Source: Sinorhizobium psoraleae
GTDB lineage: Bacteria; Pseudomonadota; Alphaproteobacteria; Rhizobiales; Rhizobiaceae
Assembly: GCF_013283645.1 (NCBI RefSeq)
Contig: NZ_JABEKV010000008.1
Location: 110,967 to 174,966 of the forward strand
Length of the DNA: 64,000 nt
Direction of reading: 5' to 3'
Position numbers and translations under genes: made by a program. Position 1 is the first letter of the stretch; every line of letters starts with the position of its first letter. Below the pieces are notes generated by a model. The model made no database searches. It had not been told where the DNA came from and saw nothing but the letters and a program-made list of their open reading frames with translations. Shown one piece after another: positions 9,017 through 18,307 of this stretch.

Positions 9017-9340
9017 TGCAGTGCACACAAGCTGCGCATTCCTAGCGCCTCACGTTCGCTTACCCGCTCGTAGGGCCTTAGTCGTTCAGCGTTTTGCAGA
9101 GGCTAGGGCATCTCTCACGCCCGATATTGCAAAGAGGCTACTGACCGTCCTCGGTGGCTTGGCCGACCTCGGCGACAGACACAGCGCAGTGCTGAAACAA
9201 ACTGATGCTTGCAAGTGAGTGCAAGGCAGGGCTTAGCGTTGCGTCAACCACGACAAGATGGCCGACTGCTTTCCGCCGACGGCAACTCTCTCCAGTGAGC
9301 ATGACCGCCATCAATAGAGGCGCCACCGACAGCCGGAACG
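9017..9340. other. gene-free stretch between convergent genes
   Basis: The only frame here (8925-9218, +) shows no recognisable domain. Nothing else is supported. Confidence 0.45.
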
Positions 9341-10237
9341 CTAGGATGCCATCTGCGCGCGCAGGCGGGGGCCGATCCAGTCAAGGAAGCACCGCACCTT
9401 CAGCGGCATGGGATCGGCTGGTCCATGGATAACGTTCACCGGCAGCGGTTCCGGTGCGAATTCGGTCAGCAATTCCTGCAGCGCGCCGGAGCGCAACTGG
9501 TCGGAGATCTGGTAAGACAGCACGCGGATAATGCCGATACCGGCCAGTGCACCCTGAATGGCAGCCTCTGTCGTATTGACCGCGAGTTTGGAGGGCGGCT
9601 CGACGGCAAAGGCCGCACCGTCCCGGCGGTAGCGCCATTCCGGCGCGGTCGCGAAGCCCTGGAAACTTATGCCGTCGTGTTGGGCGAGGTCATCCGGACG
9701 ACGCGGCACTCCTCGGCGGGCGAGATAGTCGGGGCTCGCGCAGATCACCCGGCGGACGGCGCCCACGCGCGTTGCGATAAGCGCGCTGTCCGCCAGATGC
9801 CCGATGCGCAGGGCCACATCGACGTGCTCATCCGCGAGACTTAACTGCCGATCGACCAGGGTCAGCCGCAGGTTGATATCGGGTTGCTCCTTCAGGAATT
9901 CCAGCGCAATTGGCAGCAGATGGCGCTCGCCGAAGACAATCGGTGCGGTCACGTGCAGCCCGCCACGCAACGCACCATGATCGCCGCTGGCCTGCCGCTC
10001 CGCCGCGTCCAGTTCCTCCAGAATGCGACGTGACGCGGCGACGAAGGCGCGCCCCTCCTCCGTCAGGACGAGGCCCCGGCGAGTGCGCAGGACCAAGCGC
10101 ACACCGAGGTGCTTTTCGAGATCGGCGACCTTGCGGCTGACCGTGGCGAGCGGTGCATTCAGCAGCCGCGCCCCGGCAGAGAGGCTGCCGGCGTCGACCA
10201 CCGCTAACAGCACCGACATTGCTTCAAACCGATCCAT
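9341..10237 (-). CDS. LysR-family transcriptional regulator
   Basis: 298 residues. The N-terminal winged HTH is MDRFEAMSVLLAVVDAGSL with SAGARLLNAPLATVSRKVADLE as helices 2 and 3. The C-terminal periplasmic-binding-like effector domain contains the motifs LRIGHLADSALIATRVG and the CrgA-like C-terminus (PADPMPLKVRCFLDW). The start at 10237 (MDRFEAM) is used; an upstream in-frame extension to 10381 would run into the divergent gene and has no homology. It is divergent from the secreted metallo-hydrolase, with a perfect inverted repeat between the two, so it most likely controls that gene and itself. Confidence 0.93.
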   Translation of the reverse strand: MDRFEAMSVLLAVVDAGSLSAGARLLNAPLATVSRKVADLEKHLGVRLVLRTRRGLVLTEEGRAFVAASRRILEELDAAERQASGDHGALRGGLHVTAPIVFGERHLLPIALEFLKEQPDINLRLTLVDRQLSLADEHVDVALRIGHLADSALIATRVGAVRRVICASPDYLARRGVPRRPDDLAQHDGISFQGFATAPEWRYRRDGAAFAVEPPSKLAVNTTEAAIQGALAGIGIIRVLSYQISDQLRSGALQELLTEFAPEPLPVNVIHGPADPMPLKVRCFLDWIGPRLRAQMAS

Positions 10238-10280
10238 CGAATCCTTCCGGAAATTGAGAGGAAAGTTCCCGAATGGGCAG

Positions 10281-10304
10281 GATATCCCATTGGTTGTGGA
10301 TATC
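10281..10304. promoter_or_regulatory. candidate LysR operator between the divergent genes
   Basis: GATATCC and GGATATC form a perfect 7-bp inverted repeat spaced by 10 bp, 24 bp in total. It sits 44 bp upstream of the LysR start and 69 bp upstream of the metallo-hydrolase start. Dyads of this spacing, containing T-N11-A, are what LysR dimers bind. The regulator-site assignment is inference from position. Confidence 0.65.
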
Positions 10305-10372
10305 ATAGCTTTCGGGTCGTCCAGGGGCGCTGCCCGGCTCCCCGCATTGCCGATGATCAGGAGGAAGACCTC

Positions 10373-11359
10373 ATGCCTCAACTTTCACGTCGTGCCTTTG
10401 CAGGCGCTCTTCCACTCGGCCTCCTCGGGGGAAGCCTGCTCGGGGGAGGACTGATCGGTGGCGCGCCCGCGCTTGCCGCGACGCAAGTTACCGCCAAGTC
10501 GCCTGTCAGCGTTACGCCGCTCGCGCAGATCCGCATCGGTCGCTTCACGGTGACGGCCTTGACCGATGGCTATGCCGATATGCCCTACGACTATTTTCCG
10601 GGACGCGCCGCGGCCGAGGTCGAGCAGGCGGCAATCGCGCAGTTCACCGCCCGGCCGAGTGGGGTGCGGTTCCTCTTCAACCAGTATCTCGTCGAGGATG
10701 GCGAGCGCCGCATCCTGATCGATGCCGGGCCAGCGGGCTCGATCGGGCAGACCGGCGAACTGCCGCAGGCGCTCGGCGCGCTCGGCCTGCAGCGCGACCA
10801 GATCGACGCGGTGATCGTGACGCATATGCATCAGGACCACATGGGCGGTCTGATCGTCGGAGGCAAGAACAACTACCCCAAGGCGGAGCTCTACATCGAT
10901 CGTCGCGACGTCACCCATTGGACCGACCCGGCCAAGCGCAGCGGCGCGCCCGATTATCTGCAGACCAGCTTCAAGATGGCGGAAGACGTTGTTCGCCTTT
11001 ATCCGAAACTGCAAGCAATTGACGGAGAGCGCGAAATTGTGCCGGGCGTCTCGATTGTCGACCTCACCGGCCATACGCCCGGCCATATCGGCGTCCGGGT
11101 CGAAGATGGCGGACAGAGCCTCATCATGGTTTCCGATATGATCTTTCCCGTCGTCCATCCGGGGGCGACCGATGTTTTCTTCCTGTTCGAGCAGGATCCT
11201 GCAGCGGCCAAAGCGATGCGCGACCGGTTTTTCCCTCGCGCCGCTTCGGAAGGCGCGCTCATCGCTGCCACGCACATGCCTTTCCCCGGGCTCGGCCGTG
11301 TCGTCGCCGATCGTGGGGAGGTGCGTTGGCAGGTCGCAGACTGGGCCTTGCAGGACTGA
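10373..11359 (+). CDS. exported MBL-fold metallo-hydrolase (Tat signal)
   Basis: 328 residues with a twin-arginine leader (LSRRAFAGALPLGLLGG, Ala-rich cleavage region near APALAA) and then a metallo-beta-lactamase fold. The zinc motif is intact: VIVTHMHQDHMGGL (HxHxDH), a second His in LTGHTPGH, Asp in MVSDMIF and the last His in AATHMPFPG. Close relatives include N-acylhomoserine lactonase-like and methyl-parathion-hydrolase-like periplasmic enzymes; the substrate cannot be chosen from sequence. AGGAGG lies 8 bp before the ATG. The Tat route implies metal insertion before export. Confidence 0.92.
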   Translation: MPQLSRRAFAGALPLGLLGGSLLGGGLIGGAPALAATQVTAKSPVSVTPLAQIRIGRFTVTALTDGYADMPYDYFPGRAAAEVEQAAIAQFTARPSGVRFLFNQYLVEDGERRILIDAGPAGSIGQTGELPQALGALGLQRDQIDAVIVTHMHQDHMGGLIVGGKNNYPKAELYIDRRDVTHWTDPAKRSGAPDYLQTSFKMAEDVVRLYPKLQAIDGEREIVPGVSIVDLTGHTPGHIGVRVEDGGQSLIMVSDMIFPVVHPGATDVFFLFEQDPAAAKAMRDRFFPRAASEGALIAATHMPFPGLGRVVADRGEVRWQVADWALQD

Positions 11360-11486
11360 TGTCCGCTCTCGGCGATCTTAAGGGGAGAAATTGCCAAGCA
11401 GTGATTTCGGCTAGCCAAAGACAGATCCGGACTCGCACCGTGAGACAAAGATGCGAGTCTGCCTGTTCCACGCACGGAGATTAGGC

Positions 11487-12110
11487 ATGCCATATCATTT
11501 CCTGGAGGTTGCTGTGACGCGGAGCGTCAGAGCCGCTCAGGCGGACATGGGCGCGGACCAGATCTGGCTGGGCGCTGACAGCCGCCCTTCAGACACGTTC
11601 ACAGAAGACGAGACCGCCTTCATCGCCTCACGTGACAGCTTCTATATGGCATCGGTCTCCGAGACAGGTTGGCCATACGTTCAACATCGTGGGGGAAAAG
11701 TCGGCTTCCTCAAGGTCGTCGATCAGCGAACACTGGCCTTCGCCGACTACCGAGGTAATCGTCAGTACATCAGCGCCGGCAATTTTGCGGCTAACGATCG
11801 GGCCTGCCTGTTCCTGATGGATTATGTGCGGCGGGCCCGGCTCAAAATCTATGCGCATGTGGAGCGACTGGCGTTTGATGCCGACCAGGAACTCACGGAT
11901 CTGGTGTCCGACGTGAACTACAAAGGAAGGGCAGAACGGATCTTCAGGCTTCGGCTCGAGGCGTTCGATTGGAATTGCCCACAGCACATCATCCCGCGCT
12001 ACACCGAGCAGCAGGTTGAACAAGCTGTCTCTCCCCTTCGTGAGCGACTGCAGCGATTAGAAACCGAGAACGCGACCTTGCGCGCGCGGTTGGAGAACGC
12101 TGAAAGATGA
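11487..12110 (+). CDS. pyridoxamine 5'-phosphate oxidase-like FMN-binding protein
   Basis: 207 residues with a split-barrel FMN-binding fold: FIASRDSFYMASVSETGWPYV then QHRGGKVGFLKVV and LAFADYRGNRQYISAGN. This matches the general-stress/PNPOx-like group that pairs with DUF1348 proteins. The C-terminal 35 residues are predicted coiled coil (LRERLQRLETENATLRARLE), which is unusual and suggests oligomerisation. The start at 11487 is set by GGAG 9 bp upstream; the earlier Met at 11451 has none. Its stop overlaps the next gene by 4 bp (ATGA), so the two are translationally coupled. Confidence 0.85.
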   Translation: MPYHFLEVAVTRSVRAAQADMGADQIWLGADSRPSDTFTEDETAFIASRDSFYMASVSETGWPYVQHRGGKVGFLKVVDQRTLAFADYRGNRQYISAGNFAANDRACLFLMDYVRRARLKIYAHVERLAFDADQELTDLVSDVNYKGRAERIFRLRLEAFDWNCPQHIIPRYTEQQVEQAVSPLRERLQRLETENATLRARLENAER

Positions 12111-12580
12111 CCGAAGCTCAACGACCACCCCTTCCCCCTTTTACGCTTGAAAGCGCAGTCGAGAAAGTCAGGCTTGCTGAGGACGGCTGGAACAGTCGCG
12201 ACCCAGCGCGGGTCGCTTTGGCTTATACTGTAGATAGCCAGTGGCGTAACCGCGCTGAATTTATTACCGGGCGGGAAGCGATCATAGCGTTCCTTTCGAC
12301 AAAATGGCGGCGAGAGCTGGATTACCGGTTGATCAAGGAACTCTGGGCCTTTGGCGGCAACCGGATTGCCGTTAGGTATGCATACGAGTGGCATGACGAC
12401 AGTGGGAACTGGTTCAGATCGTTCGGGAACGAGAACTGGGAGTTCGACGACAGTGGCCTGATGCAAAAGCGCTATGCCTGCATCAACGACCTACCTGTCC
12501 GCGCCGAGGACCGCTGCTTCCACTGGCCGCTTGGTCGCAGGCCAGATGATCATCCCGGACTTAGTGAATTCGCATTTTAA
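12107..12580 (+). CDS. DUF1348 / SnoaL-like (NTF2 fold) protein
   Basis: 157 residues with the DUF1348 signature: an N-terminal helix pair (VRLAEDGWNSRDPARVALAY), then DSQWRNRAEFITGREAIIAFL and a long beta-sheet (NRIAVRYAYEWHDDSGNWFRSFGNENWEFD). Members are small NTF2-like proteins of unknown reaction. The ATG overlaps the stop of the flavoprotein gene, a pairing seen widely in proteobacteria, suggesting a shared pathway or complex. Confidence 0.9.
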   Translation: MTEAQRPPLPPFTLESAVEKVRLAEDGWNSRDPARVALAYTVDSQWRNRAEFITGREAIIAFLSTKWRRELDYRLIKELWAFGGNRIAVRYAYEWHDDSGNWFRSFGNENWEFDDSGLMQKRYACINDLPVRAEDRCFHWPLGRRPDDHPGLSEFAF

Positions 12581-12763
12581 GCGGTTCAGAGCCTCCAACC
12601 CATCCTAACTATCAAGGAGCCGAGGTGCGGTTTCTCGACACTGCCCAATTTGCGCTGGAAACGCATGTGCACGAAGTCTGCGTTGAGATCATTGCTCTTT
12701 TAAACGAGTAAGCGGTTTTATTATCCATTGGCCCTTGAAGGGGCGGCGGCTCAGGAGCCTCTC

Positions 12764-13570
12764 TTGAATTCTCACTTCTCACAACGCTCTTCCCCGACGA
12801 AGGAAGACGCCATTGAGGCCAAGGCCTTCGTGGATCTGCACAGGGTCTCACCCGAACATCTCCGGGTTGAGGAACAGTTCGAGTGCGTTTCCATCAACGG
12901 GGGATGCGCGATCTCGCTGCCAAGCGCACCTGCGATCGGGCTAAATCGGGTTCTGGGGCTAGGGTCCGTTGCGGATCTAGACAAAGCACACAACTGGATG
13001 GGTCGAAAGGCGGGGAACCGGTTCCTGCAATTGAATGTAGACACCGCCTCTGACGAGGTAAGAACCTGGATTCAATGTAAGGATCTGCTCGAACATGGTC
13101 CCGGCTGGGCAAAGCTCACCCGCAGCGCGCCCCTGGGCAGCCTCAAGCCGCCCGGCAATCTCCGTACCCGGAGGGTACAAATTGACGAAGCGCCGATCTT
13201 CGGATCGATGATGTGCAAAGGATTCGATTTTCCGCAAACCCTGGCCTCCCTTTGGTCATCCATTGTGGGCAAAGAGGGCTGGTCGTGCTTTTTCGCTTTG
13301 GATGGGGAAACCCCTATCGGAACTGGCGCCATGTACGCGTCCGGGACGTACGCGTGGTTAGGTGGTGGTACCACACTCCCCGAGTTCCGAAATCGTAGCG
13401 TTCAAAAAGCGCTCATCCAGACCCGCACCGAGCACGGGATCGCGCAAGGCGTCTCGACATTCGTTGTCGAAACAGAAGTGCCCTCGCATGGTAAACCCAA
13501 TATTTCCTATGCAAACCTCAGGAAGATGGGTTTTCAGCACGCGTATGACCGCAGGAACTTCAAGCTGTGA
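12764..13570 (+). CDS. GNAT-family N-acetyltransferase
   Basis: About 268 residues. The C-terminal half has the GNAT core: CFFALDGETPIGTGAMYASG (beta4 region), AWLGGGTTLPEFRNRSVQKALIQTR in place of the Q/RxxGxG/A loop, and ISYANLRKMGFQHAYDRRNF at the end. The N-terminal half is a divergent GNAT-like domain (FECVSINGGCAISLPS), so it may be a tandem GNAT. No ATG is available at the N-terminus. I chose TTG at 12764 because CAGGAG lies 6 bp before it; a TTG at 12728 is the alternative. Acceptor substrate unknown. Confidence 0.75.
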   Translation: MNSHFSQRSSPTKEDAIEAKAFVDLHRVSPEHLRVEEQFECVSINGGCAISLPSAPAIGLNRVLGLGSVADLDKAHNWMGRKAGNRFLQLNVDTASDEVRTWIQCKDLLEHGPGWAKLTRSAPLGSLKPPGNLRTRRVQIDEAPIFGSMMCKGFDFPQTLASLWSSIVGKEGWSCFFALDGETPIGTGAMYASGTYAWLGGGTTLPEFRNRSVQKALIQTRTEHGIAQGVSTFVVETEVPSHGKPNISYANLRKMGFQHAYDRRNFKL

Positions 13571-13743
13571 AACATTGATGACTGTCTTTCCTTGGGCGAT
13601 CTGGTGGGCGAGATGCGGACGACGATGGAGCCGGAATGGTCGAGGCAGTTTGATCTTGACCCGGCTCCGATCTTGCTGCCGCGCGGGGGCGCTGGCGAAG
13701 TCCTGCCAGCCTGGCTGACAACGTCGATGTCCCGACGCCGCGC

Positions 13744-14527
13744 TCAACGCGGTGCCACGCTCAGTCGTTCGAGGAATTCAATTGCGGCCTCGACACCCCG
13801 TTCCCTCGCTAAGGCCGTGCTCAGCTCCGCCGCGCGAGCCCGCATGGTAGCCGCGTCCATCGTTTTCAGCGCTTTTGCCAGCCCGGCAGCGCTGAGCGTC
13901 TTCCAGGCGAGTGGGGCGGGACCAGTGCCAAGCGTCGCTACCCGCCTGCCCCAGAAGGGCTGGTCGCCGAAGAAAGGGAAGATCTGCGTGGGCAGCCCTG
14001 CACGAAGGCACGCCGCGGTCGTTCCTGCTCCCCCGTTGGTGGATGGCCGCACTTGCCCGTGGCAACAACCCATCGTGTGGCGCGCTGGTCAGGAAGAACG
14101 CACGTGAGGTCGCATCCACTCTACCGATCGTGCCGCCCCCGCCGGCCAGCGGGGCCCGCTTGCCCGTGATTTCGAGGGCCTTCAGGATCATGTCCGTCAT
14201 CGCCGAAGGGTCGATCCCCGGCATGCTCCCGAAACCGAAATAGACGGGTGGGGACCCAGCGCCTCGTCAGGTTGCCAATCGGGGCCGTCGAGGAACCAAT
14301 ATCCGGTGACCAGCACGTCCGGACCCCAGTCCGTCGGTTTCGGGAGTACTGCGGGGCTATAGGCGTAAAGTGTACCTGCCGCCGGCTTGCGAGTAGTCTT
14401 TCCAGATAGGCCGAGTGTGTTTGCGCGCCACGCCTGGACCTCATGTCCACGCGCCATCGGGCCCATAGCCAACGCAATGTGAGGCTGGACGTCACCGCGT
14501 GCCGAGGGTTTCAATTGCGATACGCAT
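13744..14527 (-). pseudogene. GT1-type glycosyltransferase remnant with internal deletion
   Basis: The true start (MRIAIETLGTR) is at 14527, and after a lost base the frame continues DVQPHIALAMGPMARGHEV. The sequence then jumps to LYAYSPAVLPKPTDW and TGYWFLDGPDWQP, skipping several hundred bases of an intact gene. Further shifted frames read the C-terminal nucleotide-sugar region: SAPHDGLLPRASAAIHQRG and then GAGTTAACLRAGLP, IFPFFGDQPFWGRRV. The family is UDP-glucosyltransferase-like (MGT/sterol-type, about 420 residues); here only about 260 codons remain. It cannot be functional. Confidence 0.87.
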
Positions 14528-14891
14528 GGACCCTCAGTACACCATGCGTAGCGAATGTCCGGTCGTTGCGATGCTGACCCTATACCGGCCGGTCGGGTGT
14601 CGGCCCACCGCTGACAGCTTCGCGCCCCATACGGGTCATCGAGCCACCTGTCGCTGTTGCTGCAAAGGGACGCAGTGACAACGCGGGCCGTAGTTGCGCC
14701 CCCATTTCGGACGTTTGCACAATTGACCGCACGTCGCAAAAGCGGACGTCGCGTCGTTCCGACAAACTTGACGCGACGACGAGAATTCCTAGTCGACAAA
14801 AATGCATCCCGGTGCGATCGTTTGTTTGTAATCGCAGACCTATGGCGTGAAGCCTGGAATTGACCTCCCGCGACGACTTGGTATTCCTTAC
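14528..14891. other. gene-free stretch
   Basis: About 360 bp between the glycosyltransferase remnant and the end of the polyol operon. No coding signal or strong hairpin was seen; the flanking genes are on the minus strand. Confidence 0.45.
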
Positions 14892-15623
14892 CTACACGTC
14901 GAAATTTGTCGGCAAGACAATCATGTCCCGGATCGTGACGTTTCGGGGGCGGGTCAGCATGAAGATAATGGCATCGGAGACCTCTGAGGGCTCGATCAGA
15001 CTTCCATTAGCTTTTGCCTTCTCAAGGTTTTCCGCGGGCCAATCGGCAAGCAGAGCGGAAACGACCGGACCAGGCGAGACCTGGCTGACCCTGATGCCGT
15101 GGTTTTTCAATTGCCGGCGCATGATTTGGACGAAACTGGTAATCGCCCATTTGGAGCTGGAATAGACCGGCTCCCACTGAATCGGCGCGTGGCCCGCTAC
15201 GGAGCAAGTGACCAAAATGTCCCCGGTTCCGCGCTCCATCATATGCGGAACGATGTCGCGGACGTTCTTCATGACGGCGTTTACGTTGAGATTCAGCATC
15301 CGATCCATCGTCGCGGTATCGGTATCGATAAGATTCCCGCCAATGTATGACCCTGCATTGCAGTGCAGTATGTCGACGTGATCGACCTTTGCCAGGATTT
15401 CCGGCACCATGGCCGCACAACTTGCGGCGTCCAGAAGATCGGTGACCTGTGTGACTACGGCGTCGCCGAACTCGGCAGCGTACGTTTCCAGCGCCTGTCT
15501 GTTGTAGTCCACCATCACGACCTTGGCGCCGGCATCGATCAGGGCGCGGGTCGTCGCCAGCCCGATACCGGAAGCTGCACCGGTGACCGCAGCGATCTTT
15601 CCTTCGAGTAGTTTAGTCATCAT
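14892..15623 (-). CDS. ribitol 2-dehydrogenase-like SDR
   Basis: A classical short-chain dehydrogenase of 243 residues with the cofactor motif AAVTGAASGIG, the NAG motif (LHCNAGSYIGG) and catalytic YSSSK. The C-terminus ends EVSDAIIFMLTRPRNVTIRD, a signature I associate with rhizobial and enterobacterial ribitol dehydrogenases (ribitol to D-ribulose with NAD). Other polyols cannot be excluded. It is the last gene of the leftward polyol operon, 21 bp after the preceding SDR. The start is taken at the first of two adjacent ATGs. Confidence 0.82.
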   Translation of the reverse strand: MMTKLLEGKIAAVTGAASGIGLATTRALIDAGAKVVMVDYNRQALETYAAEFGDAVVTQVTDLLDAASCAAMVPEILAKVDHVDILHCNAGSYIGGNLIDTDTATMDRMLNLNVNAVMKNVRDIVPHMMERGTGDILVTCSVAGHAPIQWEPVYSSSKWAITSFVQIMRRQLKNHGIRVSQVSPGPVVSALLADWPAENLEKAKANGSLIEPSEVSDAIIFMLTRPRNVTIRDMIVLPTNFDV

Positions 15624-15644
15624 CTTGTCTCGCCTTTTTGACTT

Positions 15645-16373
15645 TCAGACAGCAAGGAAGCCGCCATCGACTGGCAGGACTGCGCCACTGATCATGGGCG
15701 CGTCCTCTGAAATAAGCAGTGCGATCGAGCGTGCGACATCGTCGACCTCTGCAAAGCGCGCCATGGGGTGGCGAACAATCATGGGGTCACGCTTGGAAGG
15801 CTCGGACCACGCCTTCGCGGCAAGCTCCGTCATGGTAACCGTAGGCGCCACGGCATTGACCCGGATTCCATAGGGGCCGAGTTCCTTGGCCATGACACGT
15901 GTCGCGCCTTCCAGTCCCGCCTTCGAAGCGGCGTAAGCCACGTGATCCACGAAACCACGATGTCCGGCGATCGAGGTCACATTCACGATCGTACCGCCGC
16001 CGCCGTTTGAAATGCGAGCCCGCGCGAACTCCTGCGCACAAATCAGCGCGGCCCGCAGGTTGATGCCGAGGACCTGCTCATAGCCCTCCTCCGTCATATC
16101 GATGACGCTCTCAAGCACGTTGGTTCCCGCGCAATTGATCAGCGCGTCTGCCAGTCCCGCTTTCTTCATGGCGGCGCGTGCTGCTGCATTGTCGGCGAGA
16201 TTGACTGATATTACGGTCGCGCCGAACTTTGCCGCAAGATCATCAAGATCGGCCTGCGAACGCGACAAGCCTACGATTCGTGCGCCACGGTGGGTGAGCA
16301 GTTCAACGCAGGCGCGACCGATACCCTTGCCAGCACCCGTGATGATTACCGTTTTTCCTGTAAAGTCCGACAT
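15645..16373 (-). CDS. L-xylulose reductase/DCXR-like SDR
   Basis: 242 residues with cofactor motif VIITGAGKGIG, then SRSQADLDDLAAKF in the NADP-specificity region, catalytic Ser in VTSIAGHRG and YAASK. The C-terminal part (IRVNAVAPTVTMTELA, RHPMARFAEVDDVARSI) aligns by eye with dicarbonyl/L-xylulose reductases, which interconvert xylitol and L-xylulose. The start at 16373 (MSDFTGK) removes a 22-residue upstream extension that overlaps the ABC ATPase gene. It lies 25 bp downstream of that ATPase in the same operon. Confidence 0.82.
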   Translation of the reverse strand: MSDFTGKTVIITGAGKGIGRACVELLTHRGARIVGLSRSQADLDDLAAKFGATVISVNLADNAAARAAMKKAGLADALINCAGTNVLESVIDMTEEGYEQVLGINLRAALICAQEFARARISNGGGGTIVNVTSIAGHRGFVDHVAYAASKAGLEGATRVMAKELGPYGIRVNAVAPTVTMTELAAKAWSEPSKRDPMIVRHPMARFAEVDDVARSIALLISEDAPMISGAVLPVDGGFLAV

Positions 16374-16398
16374 GGTTGATCCTTCCGATGCCTGTTGC

Positions 16399-17469
16399 TC
16401 AGAACGGGAGTCTTTGCTCGGTTTGCTTGTCGAACACATGAGCCGCGGCAGGATCGACGTCGAGCCGTATCCTGTCGCCCGGCTTCAGCGCGTGGCGCTC
16501 GCGAAAGGCGCACAAGACCCGCTTGCCCGCCAATCGGGCTGCCAGGAGAATTTCGGCTCCCGTCGGCTCGATCAACTCGACAGTTGCCGGTACGCCCGTA
16601 TCGCCATTCGACAGTATCCACTGGTCAGGACGTACCCCGTATATCACCTCCTGGCCGTTACTCGCCCGCGTGCCTTGTGGAAGGGGAAGGGCCGACCCTT
16701 CAGCGAGCCGCGCTGAGTTCAAAGAGAGATCGATTGTGGCCGGTAGCATGTTCATCGCCGGCGATCCGATGAAGCCGGCGACGAAGGTATTTGCCGGCCT
16801 GTCGTAAAGCTCTAGTGGCGCACCGATCTGCTCCACCTTGCCGTCACGAAGCACTACAATGCGGTCCGCCATTGTCATGGCTTCAATCTGGTCATGCGTG
16901 ACGTACACGGAAGTAGCGCCGAGGCGCTGGTGAAGAGCTTTGATCTCAGAACGCATATCTACGCGCAACGCGGCGTCCAAGTTTGACAGCGGCTCGTCGA
17001 AAAAGAAAGCCTTTGGGCGGCGAACCATCGCGCGCCCCATGGCAACACGCTGCCGCTGGCCTCCAGAGAGCGCCTTCGGATATCGGTCGAGATAGGGCGT
17101 AAGCCGCAACATCTCGGCAGCCTTGTCGACCTTCGCGTTGCGATCCGCAAGATTTTCGCCGCGCAACTTCAGTGCGAAGGCCATGTTCTCCCGAACGGTC
17201 ATATGCGGATAGAGCGCGTAGTTCTGGAACACCATCGCCACGTCACGGTCCTTGGCGGCGATGTTGTCGACGCGATGTCCGCCAAGCTTGATCGTGCCGC
17301 CGGTGATCTCCTCAAGGCCGGCAAGCGATCGCAGCAGCGTGGATTTGCCGCAACCGGAGGGACCAACCAGTACGACGAACTCACCGTCGGCTATATCGAA
17401 CGAGATCTCGCGCAGTGCGTGATAGGAGCCGTAATGCTTGTCGACCTGGTCGAGCTCGATCGTCGCCAT
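16399..17469 (-). CDS. polyol/sugar ABC transporter ATP-binding protein (SmoK/MtlK/UgpC type)
   Basis: 356-residue ATPase of the carbohydrate-uptake-1 family. Walker A is GPSGCGKST (about residue 36), the signature LSGGQRQRVAMG, Walker B KAFFFDEPLSNLDA, and the switch His is in VYVTHDQ. The C-terminal 120 residues are the regulatory TOBE/OB domain (YGVRPDQWIL, ATVELIEPTGAEIL). It powers the two permeases at 19561-21269 although three dehydrogenase genes lie between, the usual arrangement of rhizobial polyol operons. Confidence 0.95.
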   Translation of the reverse strand: MATIELDQVDKHYGSYHALREISFDIADGEFVVLVGPSGCGKSTLLRSLAGLEEITGGTIKLGGHRVDNIAAKDRDVAMVFQNYALYPHMTVRENMAFALKLRGENLADRNAKVDKAAEMLRLTPYLDRYPKALSGGQRQRVAMGRAMVRRPKAFFFDEPLSNLDAALRVDMRSEIKALHQRLGATSVYVTHDQIEAMTMADRIVVLRDGKVEQIGAPLELYDRPANTFVAGFIGSPAMNMLPATIDLSLNSARLAEGSALPLPQGTRASNGQEVIYGVRPDQWILSNGDTGVPATVELIEPTGAEILLAARLAGKRVLCAFRERHALKPGDRIRLDVDPAAAHVFDKQTEQRLPF

Positions 17470-17535
17470 GTATCAATCCTTAGTCAGTTGTGGCGGCATG
17501 GCCGCCGATCATTCGGGACGGGTCCACGGGCAGCT

Positions 17536-18306
17536 TCACCATGAGGTGTATCCTGCATCCGCAACGACGATGCTGCCGGTCATCAGGCTGGCGGCATCGG
17601 AGGCCAGGAACAGGACGACAGACGCAATTTCCTCGACTTCGCCCATGCGCTTCATCGGCGTCATGTACATCCAGTCCTTGTCCCACCCGGTCCTCTCGAT
17701 GGCGGTCTTCGTCATGTCGGTCGCGATATAGGTCGGCGCGACGGCGTTGACGCGGACGCCCCGTTCGGCCCATTCGGCTGCAAGCGACTTCGTCAGCATG
17801 TGAACGGCACCCTTCGAGGCGTTGTAACCCGCTTGCGGCTGCGGCCGGTTGGCGATGATTCCGGACATCGAACCGATATTGACGATCGAGCCCTTGCCCG
17901 CCTTCAGCATCAGGTTTCCGAAGGCGCGATTGCTCCAGAACACGCCGTTGAGGTTCACGTTTGCGACTCTCAGCCAGTCCGCATCGGACATCTCCTCCGC
18001 CGGGCTGTGCGAAGCGATGCCGGCATTGGCGACCAGAATGTCCACGCGACCAAGCTTTGTCGCGATCGCCGCCGCGACACGGTCGGTTTCGCCGGAATCG
18101 GTCACGTCGAGACGAATGAATTCGGCCTTTCGCCCGATCGCGGCGAGCTTCGAGACGGCTGACTGACCGAGCTCTTCATCAAGGTCAGTCAGCACGACAT
18201 GCGCGCCGGCTTCCGATAGGGCATCAGCGCAGGCATAGCCGATGTTGCGCCCCGCGCCGGTGACGACCGCCACTCTTCCACTGAGATCTAACTTCCGCAG
18301 GTACAT
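17536..18306 (-). CDS. polyol-oxidising SDR (galactitol/arabinitol/threitol dehydrogenase type)
   Basis: 256 residues with VAVVTGAGRNIG, the aspartate at LTDLDE that favours NAD, LVANAGIASHSPAEEM, and catalytic YNASK. The C-terminal ASLMTGSIVVADAGYTSW is typical of the polyol-dehydrogenase SDRs of rhizobia. Galactitol 2-dehydrogenase, D-threitol dehydrogenase and arabinitol dehydrogenase are similar and I cannot choose between them. The start at 18306 (MYLRKLD) puts it 1 bp after the Zn-dehydrogenase stop; a Met four codons earlier would overlap that stop. Confidence 0.85.
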   Translation of the reverse strand: MYLRKLDLSGRVAVVTGAGRNIGYACADALSEAGAHVVLTDLDEELGQSAVSKLAAIGRKAEFIRLDVTDSGETDRVAAAIATKLGRVDILVANAGIASHSPAEEMSDADWLRVANVNLNGVFWSNRAFGNLMLKAGKGSIVNIGSMSGIIANRPQPQAGYNASKGAVHMLTKSLAAEWAERGVRVNAVAPTYIATDMTKTAIERTGWDKDWMYMTPMKRMGEVEEIASVVLFLASDAASLMTGSIVVADAGYTSW

Positions 18307-18307
18307 G

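Noticed and set aside
13571..13743. Possible remnant after the GNAT gene on the plus strand (GDLVGEMRTTMEPEW)
   Set aside because: The frame is short, merges into antisense of the glycosyltransferase remnant, and I could not assign it to a family.
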